A stretch of DNA of 64,000 nucleotides from Oscillospiraceae bacterium (GCA_003514385.1 DOQR01000004.1:522995-586994), one strand, 5' to 3'; shown: positions 8,068 through 15,575, counted from the first letter of the stretch. Translations and numbers: made by a program. Notes: a model not told the origin generated them from the letters alone.

Positions 8068-8103
8068 ACTTATAATTATAGTAACACATCAAATATTTGT
8101 CAA
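8068..8103 (-). promoter_or_regulatory. consensus sigma-A promoter for the regulator/lysis half
   Basis: On the minus strand TTGACA (8103-8098), a 17-base spacer and TATAAT (8080-8075) form a perfect consensus promoter, with predicted start near 8068. Such a strong promoter would need a repressor, and the LexA box lies just downstream. Confidence 0.88.
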
Positions 8104-8216
8104 CGGGAAAATATTTAATTTACCCTCAAAAAATTGCACTAAATGATGCACAGTCACATTTTGAAAGCAGTAGGAGAAAGCGCTGTCCGATAAAAAGGTC
8201 AGCAAAAACGGCAATT
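8104..8216 (-). other. intergenic gap between neck and regulator genes
   Basis: This is the only gene-free stretch over 60 bases inside the element. A weak hairpin (TGCA...TGCA) followed by six T on the minus strand, near 8125-8145, may partly terminate transcription of the capsid half before the internal promoter. The missing tail module would normally lie here. Confidence 0.4.
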
Positions 8217-9056
8217 TTATATTTTTAGCGCAATGTATATATAGGTCATACCCAGCGCATTGAGAAGATTTTTGCTCCCGTTAACATCGCTCGCCGAACT
8301 GATACTGAAACCGTCGGAAGAGATGCTGAGTCCGGGCATACCGCCCGCCTGAGTCGCGGCGGCAACATAGCAGTTTGTTGACGAGTCCGAAAAATCAGCT
8401 ATAGCGGCGGGCATACTCCTGCAAAAAACAAATACGGCGGTGGGCTTGAAGCCGACTTTTACAGAACGGCTTTTTGCACCCGTGCCCGTATATGAGCCGA
8501 TTTTTACAGGCGCGTTCCACAGAGCCTTATCCTCGGCGGTGACATGCTTGACGGTATCGCGGATATGCGAGCCGCAGAGCAGGGTCTTGTCGAGGAAGCA
8601 GTGGAAGTTGAGCCCGGTCGTGTCTGCGGGGCAGAAATCCGCCTGCATGAGTATATATGCGTCGAGGACAAAGGCGTCGGTGTCCCTGTCCGCCTTGATG
8701 CCCGAACAGCCGGACTCGACAACGTTCAAATCTGTGTCGAAGGTCAGGCAGTCGATTATAGTCGTCAGCACATCGTGGCAGGCAGCGCCGCCCCTGCTGT
8801 AAGGGACATGGATGGCAAGCTTTATCTTTATAGTTGCGAGGCGGCAGTATTCGTTCTTTATCAGCACACCCTCGTCGTTTTCGGTGAAGCTGTCCACTAT
8901 TTCCATCTCCCCTATGCCCACGGCAACGGTGACGCGCTTTAGGGGTATCTCCTTTTTGACGGCGGGATATTCGGTTATGAATCTTATCCCGCCGAGACTT
9001 GTCTGCTCGGAAAGCCAGCCCGCTATCTGCGAGGGCAGAACACTTATTGTACTCAT
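8217..9056 (-). CDS. tail-terminator-like protein fused to a tail-fibre-type C-terminus
   Basis: This is a 279-residue protein. Residues 1-145 resemble a phage tail-completion/terminator protein (IAGWLSEQTSL..., RFITEYPAVKKEIPLKRVTV, VLDAYILMQADF). After about 150 the sequence changes to fibre-type features: HVTAEDKALWNA and then IGSYTGTGAKSRSVKVGFKP, a pattern common at the ends of Gram-positive tail fibres. A ribosome binding site GGGAGG precedes the ATG. In ordinary siphophages these two parts lie many kilobases apart, on either side of the tail tube and tape-measure genes, so a deletion or an engineered-looking natural fusion is likely. Both parts are in frame and undamaged. Confidence 0.7.
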   Translation of the reverse strand: MSTISVLPSQIAGWLSEQTSLGGIRFITEYPAVKKEIPLKRVTVAVGIGEMEIVDSFTENDEGVLIKNEYCRLATIKIKLAIHVPYSRGGAACHDVLTTIIDCLTFDTDLNVVESGCSGIKADRDTDAFVLDAYILMQADFCPADTTGLNFHCFLDKTLLCGSHIRDTVKHVTAEDKALWNAPVKIGSYTGTGAKSRSVKVGFKPTAVFVFCRSMPAAIADFSDSSTNCYVAAATQAGGMPGLSISSDGFSISSASDVNGSKNLLNALGMTYIYIALKI

Positions 9057-9077
9057 AAAAACCTCCCTGAAACCGGA

Positions 9078-9097
9078 CTGCCGGGAAAGCCCGGCAG
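9078..9097 (-). other. perfect 8-bp hairpin before the neck/fibre gene
   Basis: CTGCCGGG and CCCGGCAG enclose a 4-base loop. The hairpin sits between the preceding gene's stop and the GGGAGG ribosome binding site of the gene starting at 9056. There is no T run, so it is more likely an mRNA stability or processing element than a terminator. Confidence 0.5.
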
Positions 9098-9107
9098 CCC
9101 TTTAAAA

Positions 9108-9443
9108 TTATTCCGTTATCTCGACGACCGTCCGCACGACCGCCCAGACATAGAGCACCTCTTCACCGAACTTTATCTTCTCCGCGCGGTCTATCTGATA
9201 TTTTATATCGCCGTCGATTATCAGCGCGTCCTCGTTGACCGTCAGGTCATGCTCGGGCGGACCGATATAGAGATAATAGCCCTGCGAATTGTAGCCTATC
9301 TCGGTGTTCACGCCGTAGAGATACATCTTGTTCTTGTATCTCAGCGGCTGAATAAAGCCCTTGAACGGCGCGGTTCTCGTGGAGTCGGTATTCTCGATAA
9401 CGAGCACCCTGCCCCACTTTTCAAATTCCGCCGAGAGGTTCAT
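9108..9443 (-). CDS. phage head-closure/neck protein
   Basis: The 111-residue beta-rich protein (RVLVIENTDSTRTAPFKGFI, GYYLYIGPPEHDLT, DGDIKYQIDRAEKI, ending VYVWAVVRTVVEITE-like strands) matches the size and strand pattern of siphophage head-closure proteins that seal the portal after DNA packaging. Its place, two genes after the major capsid protein, is the usual one. It overlaps the adaptor upstream by 4 bp. The assignment rests on order and fold pattern. Confidence 0.65.
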   Translation of the reverse strand: MNLSAEFEKWGRVLVIENTDSTRTAPFKGFIQPLRYKNKMYLYGVNTEIGYNSQGYYLYIGPPEHDLTVNEDALIIDGDIKYQIDRAEKIKFGEEVLYVWAVVRTVVEITE

Positions 9444-9808
9444 ATCTCCACCCCGCAGCAGAAGAAACCGTCGTCGCTCAAAAGAGGCGTGAGCTCGGCG
9501 AGAGCAGCGTCGCGCACGGACGCCGCGAATTTAAGCGAGCTGTCCGCGCTCTTTTTAACGGTGATATCGCCGGCCTTAAAGCTCTCGACGCCGTCCGAAT
9601 TACCCGTGCGGCGCACGCAAAGAGCGTAATAGGCTAGTCCCGCGGCGGCCTGAGCGATTCTCACATCGTTAATGTCCGCATCGGCTCTTAATCTCGATTG
9701 TACGCGTTCGAGCGAGCTCAGAGCTATCCCGAGGCAGACTTTTTCTTCATCCTCGCCGATGTCCGTCAGCTGCCTGAGCAGGGAGAGTACGCTCCACTGA
9801 GTTATCAT
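9440..9808 (-). CDS. phage head-tail adaptor
   Basis: The ATG at 9808 (MITQWSVLSLLRQL) is chosen because it follows GGGGGTGAG and avoids overlap with the capsid gene; the frame is open further upstream but there reads antisense-free capsid sequence in another phase. The 122-residue protein is mainly helical (EDEEKVCLGIALSSLERVQSR, IRIAQAAAGLAYYALCVRR-type helices), as expected for a gp6/gp15-like adaptor that binds the portal. It lies 16 bp after the major capsid gene and is coupled to the next neck gene. Confidence 0.65.
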   Translation of the reverse strand: MITQWSVLSLLRQLTDIGEDEEKVCLGIALSSLERVQSRLRADADINDVRIAQAAAGLAYYALCVRRTGNSDGVESFKAGDITVKKSADSSLKFAASVRDAALAELTPLLSDDGFFCCGVEI

Positions 9809-9824
9809 GCTCTCACCCCCGCCG

Positions 9825-10829
9825 TCAGACGGTAAGGGTGCGGGCGGCGGAGTCGAATATCCTTGCGAAGCCCGCAGTCGAGCTGATGACCGCACGCTCA
9901 AGCTGGCGGTCGATGAGCTTGTCATACTCGGTGGAGACGGGGCCTGTGGTGACCATTTCGAGGGCGCAGCTACGGTCGATACCGATTATCTTGCCTGCGG
10001 GCACGCAGGAGCCCTTTATAAGATCTGCGCCGAGGGGAGTTATGACTTCGCCCGTCGCGTGGAAATTGAGCCCTGCCGCAGCATCCCTGAACTCAGTAAT
10101 GCCGAGCATCTGCGCGACCTGTGCGGGAGCGGCAATAATCGTGTTGAGTTCATATGGATCGAAGAGATTCCAGAAATTGACAAGGTCGGTGTAGGTGAGC
10201 TTGCCTGCGGATGCGACGGCGGTGTTGGAGGCGGCGTTATCATTGCCATCGCCGTTTATGAGCACATCGACTGCATCGCTGAGCTGAGTGCGCGCGATAT
10301 ATGCGCCGATCTGGCGCAGGGTGACGGTAAACAGATCGAGGCGCTGGAAGCGGACAGCCTCGTAAGAAGCGACAAGCGAGCGTCCGCGCTTTTTCAGATG
10401 AACAAGGTTCGCCTTGCTCTTGACGCTGGTTTCGGGGATAAACGCGCCCTCGGCGACGACTTTGAGTTCCTTTTCATCGTCGCTCGGCTCGCAGGCTATC
10501 GAGCGGTAGTCGAGTGAGTCTATAATCGTGGTTGATGCGACGATGCGCGGCAGGACATTTGCCTCCTGCATACCCTGTCTGACGGCGCGGGAAACATACT
10601 CTGGGAAGAGCACGGCGGAGTCGGAGGTCTTGAAGAACTTGTCAACAACGTCGCTGCCCGCTCCGCTGACCTTGATATCAAAGCGTTTGAGCTGGCGCTG
10701 ATATGCGTCAAGACCCTCAAGAGCGGTGCCGCTGTAGTTCTCCGAGGGGTCGATTTTTTCGAGTGCGCCGGTGAAATCACCGGAAGCATAGAGACCTTTT
10801 TCAAGTCTGATGTTATCAAAAGCAGTCAT
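9825..10829 (-). CDS. major capsid protein (HK97-like fold)
   Basis: The 334-residue protein has an N-terminal helical arm (about 1-70) and then the E-loop and P/A-domain order of HK97-type capsid proteins: VLFPEYVSRAVRQGMQEANV, VVAEGAFIPE, a long spine helix near 180, and the A-domain strand-turns ITEFRDAAAGLNF and GKIIGIDRSCALEM. The C-terminus (AVISSTAGFARIFDSA) is typical. It forms the icosahedral shell. It lies in the normal position downstream of protease and decoration genes, has a ribosome binding site (AAAGGAG), and is uninterrupted. Confidence 0.88.
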   Translation of the reverse strand: MTAFDNIRLEKGLYASGDFTGALEKIDPSENYSGTALEGLDAYQRQLKRFDIKVSGAGSDVVDKFFKTSDSAVLFPEYVSRAVRQGMQEANVLPRIVASTTIIDSLDYRSIACEPSDDEKELKVVAEGAFIPETSVKSKANLVHLKKRGRSLVASYEAVRFQRLDLFTVTLRQIGAYIARTQLSDAVDVLINGDGNDNAASNTAVASAGKLTYTDLVNFWNLFDPYELNTIIAAPAQVAQMLGITEFRDAAAGLNFHATGEVITPLGADLIKGSCVPAGKIIGIDRSCALEMVTTGPVSTEYDKLIDRQLERAVISSTAGFARIFDSAARTLTV

Positions 10830-10847
10830 ATTATTCTCCTTTCAGAA

Positions 10848-11192
10848 TCAGAGCATGAAGCTCACTGTTTTGGCGGTTGTGTTGACGCTGAGCACGAGAT
10901 AGGTGTTGCCCTTTGTGCTCGCCTTGACTCCATACGCGCCGTCCGATGCGAGAGCCGCATAACCGACCGCCGGGGCGTCCGTGCCCGTATAGGGCATAGT
11001 GACAACACCCGAGAGCTGGACGCCCGCATATCCGCCGTTTACATTCACGCTGACGCCGCAGAACTTTGCGTCCGCGCCTGCCGCCGAAACGGTATCGTTT
11101 GCGCTGACCGCGACGGGCACGCCCGCCTTGAGTCCGCTTGCCGCCTTGAGAGTTAAAACATTCTCACAAAAACCTTTAGTTGAAACTGACAT
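10848..11192 (-). CDS. capsid decoration protein
   Basis: This is a 114-residue beta-rich protein with many small residues (LKAGVPVAVSANDTVSAAG, FCGVSVNVNGGYAGVQLSG, YTGTDAPAVGYAALASDG). This is the pattern of DUF2190 or lambda-D-like cement proteins that bind the outer shell at three-fold axes. It sits immediately before the major capsid gene with a good ribosome binding site (AAAGGAGG). The family is inferred from composition and location. Confidence 0.7.
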   Translation of the reverse strand: MSVSTKGFCENVLTLKAASGLKAGVPVAVSANDTVSAAGADAKFCGVSVNVNGGYAGVQLSGVVTMPYTGTDAPAVGYAALASDGAYGVKASTKGNTYLVLSVNTTAKTVSFML

Positions 11193-11204
11193 AATTATCC
11201 TCCT

Positions 11205-12155
11205 TTAAATTCTGAACTCGCTGTTGCCCGAATGTGTTTCGGGCTTTGTCGACGAGAGCTGGCTGTTGAGTTTTCCGCCGCCCGAGAAAGCCTTTTTGAG
11301 CTCTCTGAGCTGTTCGAGACCGAGGGTGCCGCATATCGCCGAGAGGCTCTCGCCGCGCATATCCGGCAGAGCCGCCGCGCCCATGCGTATCACATCGCAT
11401 ATGAGCTCCTCGCGGTACTCTTTGCCCTCGCGGGCGAGCTGTTCGAGCTCGTCGATATAGCCGTAGAGCCCCGCCGCCTCCGCCTTTGTGAGAGTCACTC
11501 CCTCATTGGCGCAGGAGAGGCGTTTGACTGTTTTCACCGTCTGCTCGTCCGCGCGGTAAGACTTCGTAACGCCTGCCGCGGGCTGAGCCGGCACGGCAAC
11601 AAACGACCACTCATAGGCGTCCGTCGGGTCGCAGAGTATCCTGTGGCAGAGCTTGCCGCCGTACTCCCTACCCTTTATATGGGCGCACGGATCGGTTCGC
11701 CCGTCCTTGCCGCAGATTGAACAGACGCTTCTGCCAACCGAGCAGCCGACACTCGTCTCTTTCTTTATCCCCGCGTCTATCTCTTCAATAAGCGCGGCGT
11801 TCTTTTCGCTGCGCGGCATATAGGCTCTCGCGCAGAGCTTCGTGTATTTTTCGCCCGCCGAGGTCACTTTGCTCTCGTCTGTCTCGACGCGGCAGGAAAA
11901 TATCCTCGCCGTCTGATCCCTGCCGCTCATGCTGTGGTCGAATATCCCCGTCTTGCCTACAAAAAGTTCGGCGAGCTTCTCGAGCGCGGGAATATCGAAG
12001 CGCTCGAAGTCCCTGTCGATTTCATTGTCGCAAAGCACGATGCCGAAAGTATAGACCTCGTCGGCGCTCAGCGGCTTTACGGTATAATTGTTGATAAGCT
12101 CCAGCTCCTGCGGAGTCGGAGCACCTGAAAGAACGCTGTTCTGCGTAGTTATCAC
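11205..12155 (-). CDS. prohead protease with zinc-ribbon insert
   Basis: This 316-residue protein begins with a herpesvirus/HK97-type assembly protease domain: the strand YTFGIVLCDNEIDRDFERFD, a candidate catalytic His in IFDHS, and a candidate Ser in KKETSVGCSVG. An insert with CSICGKDGRTDPCAH and a later CH pair (LCHRILCD) looks like a zinc-binding module. The C-terminal third is helical and charged and is probably the scaffold part. It matures the procapsid. It overlaps the portal gene by 4 bp, the classic portal-protease-capsid order. Confidence 0.75.
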   Translation of the reverse strand: MITTQNSVLSGAPTPQELELINNYTVKPLSADEVYTFGIVLCDNEIDRDFERFDIPALEKLAELFVGKTGIFDHSMSGRDQTARIFSCRVETDESKVTSAGEKYTKLCARAYMPRSEKNAALIEEIDAGIKKETSVGCSVGRSVCSICGKDGRTDPCAHIKGREYGGKLCHRILCDPTDAYEWSFVAVPAQPAAGVTKSYRADEQTVKTVKRLSCANEGVTLTKAEAAGLYGYIDELEQLAREGKEYREELICDVIRMGAAALPDMRGESLSAICGTLGLEQLRELKKAFSGGGKLNSQLSSTKPETHSGNSEFRI

Positions 12156-13300
12156 TCCCCGTTTTCAATCTCTTTCCTGATTTTTTCCGCCTGCGCCGCA
12201 TAGAGCTCGGCGCGCGCAAGCTCAACATTGTCCTGAAGAGTCACATCGTCCCACTCAGCCGTCACCTGCGAGGGCGTTCCCTCGAAGAGCAGATATGTGC
12301 GGCATATGCGCTCGATGACGGGTGTTAAAATGCGGCGGTATGCGTCGATCTCGCTGGTGAGCACGTCCGCCTGCTGGGTCGACATGCGTTCCGTCGACGA
12401 CCATGACAGGCCGAGCATGAACGGCGGAAGCCCCGTTTTCGCGACTATCTGTTCGAGCATCTGGCGCACGGGCACCTCGCTGTCGAGAATCTGATTGTCC
12501 GCGCCTATGACCTTTATCTGAACATCGCCGACGGCGACAAAATCTTTTACCGCGCCGCCCGTCTGCATCGCCTCGCTCCATTCCTTTGCCACCTGCATGG
12601 CGCGCTCTTTGGCGTATGCGCGGTCGAGCGAGTCGTTCTGCGGCTTATATGTGACCGCAAAGCGGATGTTCCCCATGCGCTCCCAATTGAGCCCGATAGT
12701 CTTGTAGATTTTCATGAGTATCCCGCTGACAAACGGCAAGCCTTTGAGCATCGAACAGCCGCAGACTTCGCCCGGCTGCGGGTTGAGCACGGACAGCAAT
12801 ACAAGCTCGGGTCGCCTGACCGGCGACGGCATACCGACGCACGAGGCGGAGAAGATATCCACTCCGACTCCGTCCGAGGCGCGGCGAAGCTCGATGTTTT
12901 CGAGCGGAGAGTTAAAGAGCGCCGCGATATGCCCGTCTGCGTCCGTCACCATCTCGCCGACCGCCGTGCCGCAGGTCAGCAGCTGCTCGAAATAGGTTGA
13001 AACAAAGCTTTCGAGTCCGCACTGGTTGCCGCCGACGGGGACATTGCGAACGAAATGGTCGAGCTTATGCTGCAGGCGTTCGTCGGCGCATCTGACTTCA
13101 AAGCCGCCTGTCAGGCGGACGGTTTTGAATATGGCGGCGTCGATTATCGGCACCGCTTCGCGCAGGGCGTAATAGAGCCGCGTCTGATTTCCGCCGAGCG
13201 GAGTGTAGCTGTCGAGCAGTCCGAGACCCGACGCAGGGCGCGCCGAAGTCTGCACCGCCGCAGGCTCGGGAACGGTTTTCTTTCTTTTGAACGGATTTAT
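12152..13300 (-). CDS. portal protein, probably starting at an ATA codon
   Basis: The 382-residue protein forms the dodecameric DNA-entry ring. Features are the early helix and strand LYYALREAVPIIDAAIFKTV, the stem region, the clip, and the late helices ERMSTQQADVLTSEI and AEKIRKEIENGE. The first conventional start would be GTG 13255, but it has no ribosome binding site. AGGAGG at 13313-13308 lies exactly 7 bases before an in-frame ATA at 13300, giving an N-terminus (I/M)NPFKRKKTVPEP that is typical for small portals. No ATG lies in frame. Use of ATA is inferred from this spacing; if wrong, the start is 13255. Confidence 0.82.
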   Translation of the reverse strand: MNPFKRKKTVPEPAAVQTSARPASGLGLLDSYTPLGGNQTRLYYALREAVPIIDAAIFKTVRLTGGFEVRCADERLQHKLDHFVRNVPVGGNQCGLESFVSTYFEQLLTCGTAVGEMVTDADGHIAALFNSPLENIELRRASDGVGVDIFSASCVGMPSPVRRPELVLLSVLNPQPGEVCGCSMLKGLPFVSGILMKIYKTIGLNWERMGNIRFAVTYKPQNDSLDRAYAKERAMQVAKEWSEAMQTGGAVKDFVAVGDVQIKVIGADNQILDSEVPVRQMLEQIVAKTGLPPFMLGLSWSSTERMSTQQADVLTSEIDAYRRILTPVIERICRTYLLFEGTPSQVTAEWDDVTLQDNVELARAELYAAQAEKIRKEIENGE

Positions 13301-13339
13301 TGTTATTCCTCCTTTTCATGACGGCCGACCGCCCGACCG

Positions 13340-14614
13340 TCATCTGCTCATGGCGAGCGCGAAAAAGCCGTCCTCTTCGTGCGCGAGCACTGTGGAGACG
13401 AAATAGCGCACATCGTCCATGGCGTGGTCGTATTCCTTTCTCGGAGCATCGCGTGCGGCAGTGTTATCCCATCTGTAGAGGGAAAATTCCCGAAGGCAGT
13501 CCGTGCATGACTGCGAGAAAAGGATGCGCCGCTCCTTGAGGGCATCCGAAACGCGGCGGATGCCGTCTATAACGTCGTTTTTTGCGGGCACGGCGCGGAA
13601 TCTGCCGTGGCGGCGTATACATTCGAGAAAGCTCGCGGCGGAGGGGTCGGCTATGACCGCCTCTATGTTGAGGTCGCCCGCAAGCTGTTCGAGCGCGGCG
13701 TAATGCTCCTCGTCGGTGCGCTGCTCACCCTCCCTGCGGCTGTCGAAATAATATTCGTTCAGCCTGTACCACCGTCCGCCGTACTCGCCCCAGAGTCCGA
13801 ACGACGACGGGTTGACCGTACCGTAATCGCAGGAGATGAAGTAGCGCGACGGTATGCCCTCAGGCTCCGCGACATGAACCGAGCGCGAAAAGAATGGATA
13901 GACAAGCCCCTGCGCCGCGACCCATTTGCCCAAAACGAAGCGGTCATAGAATGCGCCGCTGTAAAGACTCTCGTATCTGCGCTTTATTGCGGGCGTGAGC
14001 GACGGATTGTCATCCATGGTGAAGTGGAGATACAGACAGTTTTTCTCTCCGCTCTTTTTTATCCACTCCTCGTAGAACCAGTGCAGAGGCGTGTCGGGGT
14101 TGCAGTTGAACCACAGTTTAGACCCGTCGAGCGAGCAGCGCGCGAGAGCCTGTTCAACAAACGACCGCGGCATCAGGGCGACCTCGTCGAGCAGAACGCC
14201 GCCGAGCGTCATGCCCTGAATGAGCGCCGCCGAGCCCTCGTCCTTGCCCCCGAAGAGGTAAAAGCGGTTGCGCCTGCCGGAGTATTCTATCTCCACCAGA
14301 TGCTGAGACAGCTTCTCGCGGCAGTCGAAGCCGAGCCGGCGCAGGACGGGCAGAATCGGCGTGATTATGTTTCTCCTAAGCGAAGTCACCGTCTTGCCGC
14401 ACAGCGCAAAAGATGTATCGTCAAACGCCGAAAACGCCCACGCGACAAATGAGACGGACATACACACCGTCTTGCCGGATCGCACCGCGCCGTCGCAGAT
14501 TATCGCGTCAAAATTTCTGTCCGGGCTCGACGGGCACCACCACGAGAGCACCCGAAGCTGCTTTTCCGAGAAGCTCTCAAAAGTGTTATTTTTGCGTTTA
14601 CTCACCCGCATCAT
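13340..14614 (-). CDS. terminase large subunit
   Basis: The DNA-packaging motor has an N-terminal ATPase with Walker A-like CDGAVRSGKT (near 40-50), Walker B GVLLDEVALM (about 145-155) and a coupling motif. Its C-terminal RNase H-like nuclease shows acidic motifs SCDYGTVNPSSFG, AVIADPSA and YDHAMDDVRYF. Length is normal. Three starts are possible: ATG 14614, ATG 14611 and GTG 14605; the last has GGGG at the best distance. The gene overlaps the end of terS. The absence of damage in both enzyme domains suggests packaging could still work. Confidence 0.92.
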   Translation of the reverse strand: MMRVSKRKNNTFESFSEKQLRVLSWWCPSSPDRNFDAIICDGAVRSGKTVCMSVSFVAWAFSAFDDTSFALCGKTVTSLRRNIITPILPVLRRLGFDCREKLSQHLVEIEYSGRRNRFYLFGGKDEGSAALIQGMTLGGVLLDEVALMPRSFVEQALARCSLDGSKLWFNCNPDTPLHWFYEEWIKKSGEKNCLYLHFTMDDNPSLTPAIKRRYESLYSGAFYDRFVLGKWVAAQGLVYPFFSRSVHVAEPEGIPSRYFISCDYGTVNPSSFGLWGEYGGRWYRLNEYYFDSRREGEQRTDEEHYAALEQLAGDLNIEAVIADPSAASFLECIRRHGRFRAVPAKNDVIDGIRRVSDALKERRILFSQSCTDCLREFSLYRWDNTAARDAPRKEYDHAMDDVRYFVSTVLAHEEDGFFALAMSR

Positions 14615-15092
14615 CCCCGCGCAGAGCACGCGCACTGCGGTCAAGCGCGGTCAAAAAGTCCGGGTTCTCACCTGCCGAGGCGGCGTTACTCAGCTCGCAA
14701 AGTCGGTCGAGCGCTTTGAGTCGATCGAAAAATTTGACCTCTATTCCCCCGCTCTTCGGGCGTTTGATATCCGATATCATCGTCAGGTCCAGTTTTTCTA
14801 TCTCCGACCCGTCCGGCAGCTCGTCCGACAAAATGAGCTTCACCGCGTCCGCAACGCTCCCGAAAGCGAGCCTGCGGTAGCCCTCCGTGACTTCCGCCAG
14901 CTTCGCGTCGCGCTCGTTTTCAAGATTCGCTATTCGCCGTTTGATTTCCGGGTCAGCGAGCAGCTTCATCGCCGTTCGCTCCGGGTGGACGGAATAGCCC
15001 GCCCGCGCAGCCGACGCGCGCGGTTCGCGGGACGCGACAAAGAAGCGGCAAAAAATCTCCTCTTTCGGCGAAAGCGGTTCTTTCTTTTTCAT
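14598..15092 (-). CDS. terminase small subunit
   Basis: This is a 164-residue Terminase_2-type protein. Residues 5-60 form the DNA-binding helix-turn-helix (LSPKEEIFCRFFVASREPRA, AARAGYS, then ADPEIKRRIANLENERD), followed by an oligomerisation helix and the acidic C-terminus that contacts the large subunit. It selects the DNA to be packaged. It is the first gene of the capsid half. Upstream is an unusual long hairpin at 15166-15211. Confidence 0.85.
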   Translation of the reverse strand: MKKKEPLSPKEEIFCRFFVASREPRASAARAGYSVHPERTAMKLLADPEIKRRIANLENERDAKLAEVTEGYRRLAFGSVADAVKLILSDELPDGSEIEKLDLTMISDIKRPKSGGIEVKFFDRLKALDRLCELSNAASAGENPDFLTALDRSARALRGDDAGE

Positions 15093-15165
15093 ACTCTCAT
15101 CTCCTCATCTATATTCACGTGCTCTTCGGCGGCGGTCTCCGAAGCGCCCGTCACCCATAGCGAAA

Positions 15166-15211
15166 ACGCCCCGATTTTTTGCATATCGGCGTGCAAAAAA
15201 CGGCGGGGCGT
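15166..15211. other. 17-bp interrupted hairpin upstream of terS
   Basis: ACGCCCCG / CGGGGCGT form the outer stem and TTTTTTGCA / TGCAAAAAA the inner stem, with a small internal bulge and an 8-base loop. On the minus strand the outer stem ends in TTTT, so it could act as a terminator for transcription entering the element. Its location next to terS also allows a packaging or regulatory site. Confidence 0.55.
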
Positions 15212-15343
15212 CAATAAAGTTCATATTTTATTAATATTTATAGAAACAAAAAGTCTGTTTTCGCCTGTTTTCAGGCATTTTTCGGCTGATTTTCCCCGTT
15301 TTCGGTGATTGCCGCCGATTACGCAAGATTTTTGCTCTTTTGC

Positions 15344-15575
15344 TTGACTTTTGAGGTTGTGGGGTATAAACTAATGTAGGAGTGCGAAAAGTGCTCCCGT
15401 CGGGCTTTCCCGACGCAAAAATTTTTGAAAAGTGGTGAAATTTTTTGGGCAGCGACAAACCTAAGCCGCGAAGTTGGCAAACTAAAAATAAAGCTGTGGG
15501 GTCACGCCCGAAAAAGTTCGACCGATAAAAAAATCGGCTCTTTTTGCGTGCGCCTCACGGAGAAAGAGGTGCAAT
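15344..15575 (+). promoter_or_regulatory. mgtE promoter and structured leader (riboswitch-like, class not recognised)
   Basis: A possible promoter (TTGACT 15344, TATAAA 15365, spacer 15) precedes a leader of about 200 bases. It contains two clear hairpins (GGAGTGC / GTGCTCC and CGTCGGG / CCCGACG) and then a conserved-looking loop region (CAAACCTAAGCCGCG; GGCAAAC). It ends in an intrinsic terminator before the ribosome binding site. This is the architecture of a terminating riboswitch for a metal transporter. It does not match the M-box motifs I know. The stretch 15212-15343 shows nothing recognisable. Confidence 0.5.
15511..15545 (+). terminator. leader terminator (attenuator) before mgtE
   Basis: AAAAAG, then a CCGAT / ATCGG stem with a loop of six A, then CTCTTTTT form an intrinsic terminator 30 bases before the mgtE start. 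Its position inside the leader indicates regulated read-through. Confidence 0.6.

Larger units (their letters stand above)
3370..15092 (-). mobile_element. tail-less prophage-like capsid element
   Basis: A single-orientation block holds terminase small and large subunits, portal, prohead protease, decoration protein, major capsid protein, two neck proteins, a tail-terminator/fibre fusion, a regulator, baseplate/fibre-type proteins, amidase and two holin-like proteins. Every reading frame is intact and many genes overlap by 4 bp. No tail tube, sheath, tape measure, tail hydrolase, integrase, repressor or replication gene was found. It lies between a GH38 gene and mgtE, and no attachment-site repeats were recognised. 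It could be a prophage with a clean tail deletion, a capsid-forming satellite, or a domesticated particle. The boundaries given are the late terminator and the terS start. Confidence 0.85.

Noticed and set aside
3370-15211. Flanking attachment-site direct repeats for the phage-like element
   Set aside because: No convincing repeat longer than about 8 bases was found between the regions near 3.25-3.4 kb and 15.1-15.4 kb, so no att sites are claimed.
15231-15458. 75-codon minus-strand frame in the mgtE upstream region
   Set aside because: Composition is Lys/Arg/Ser/Pro-rich low complexity without a ribosome binding site, and it lies across the promoter and leader structures.
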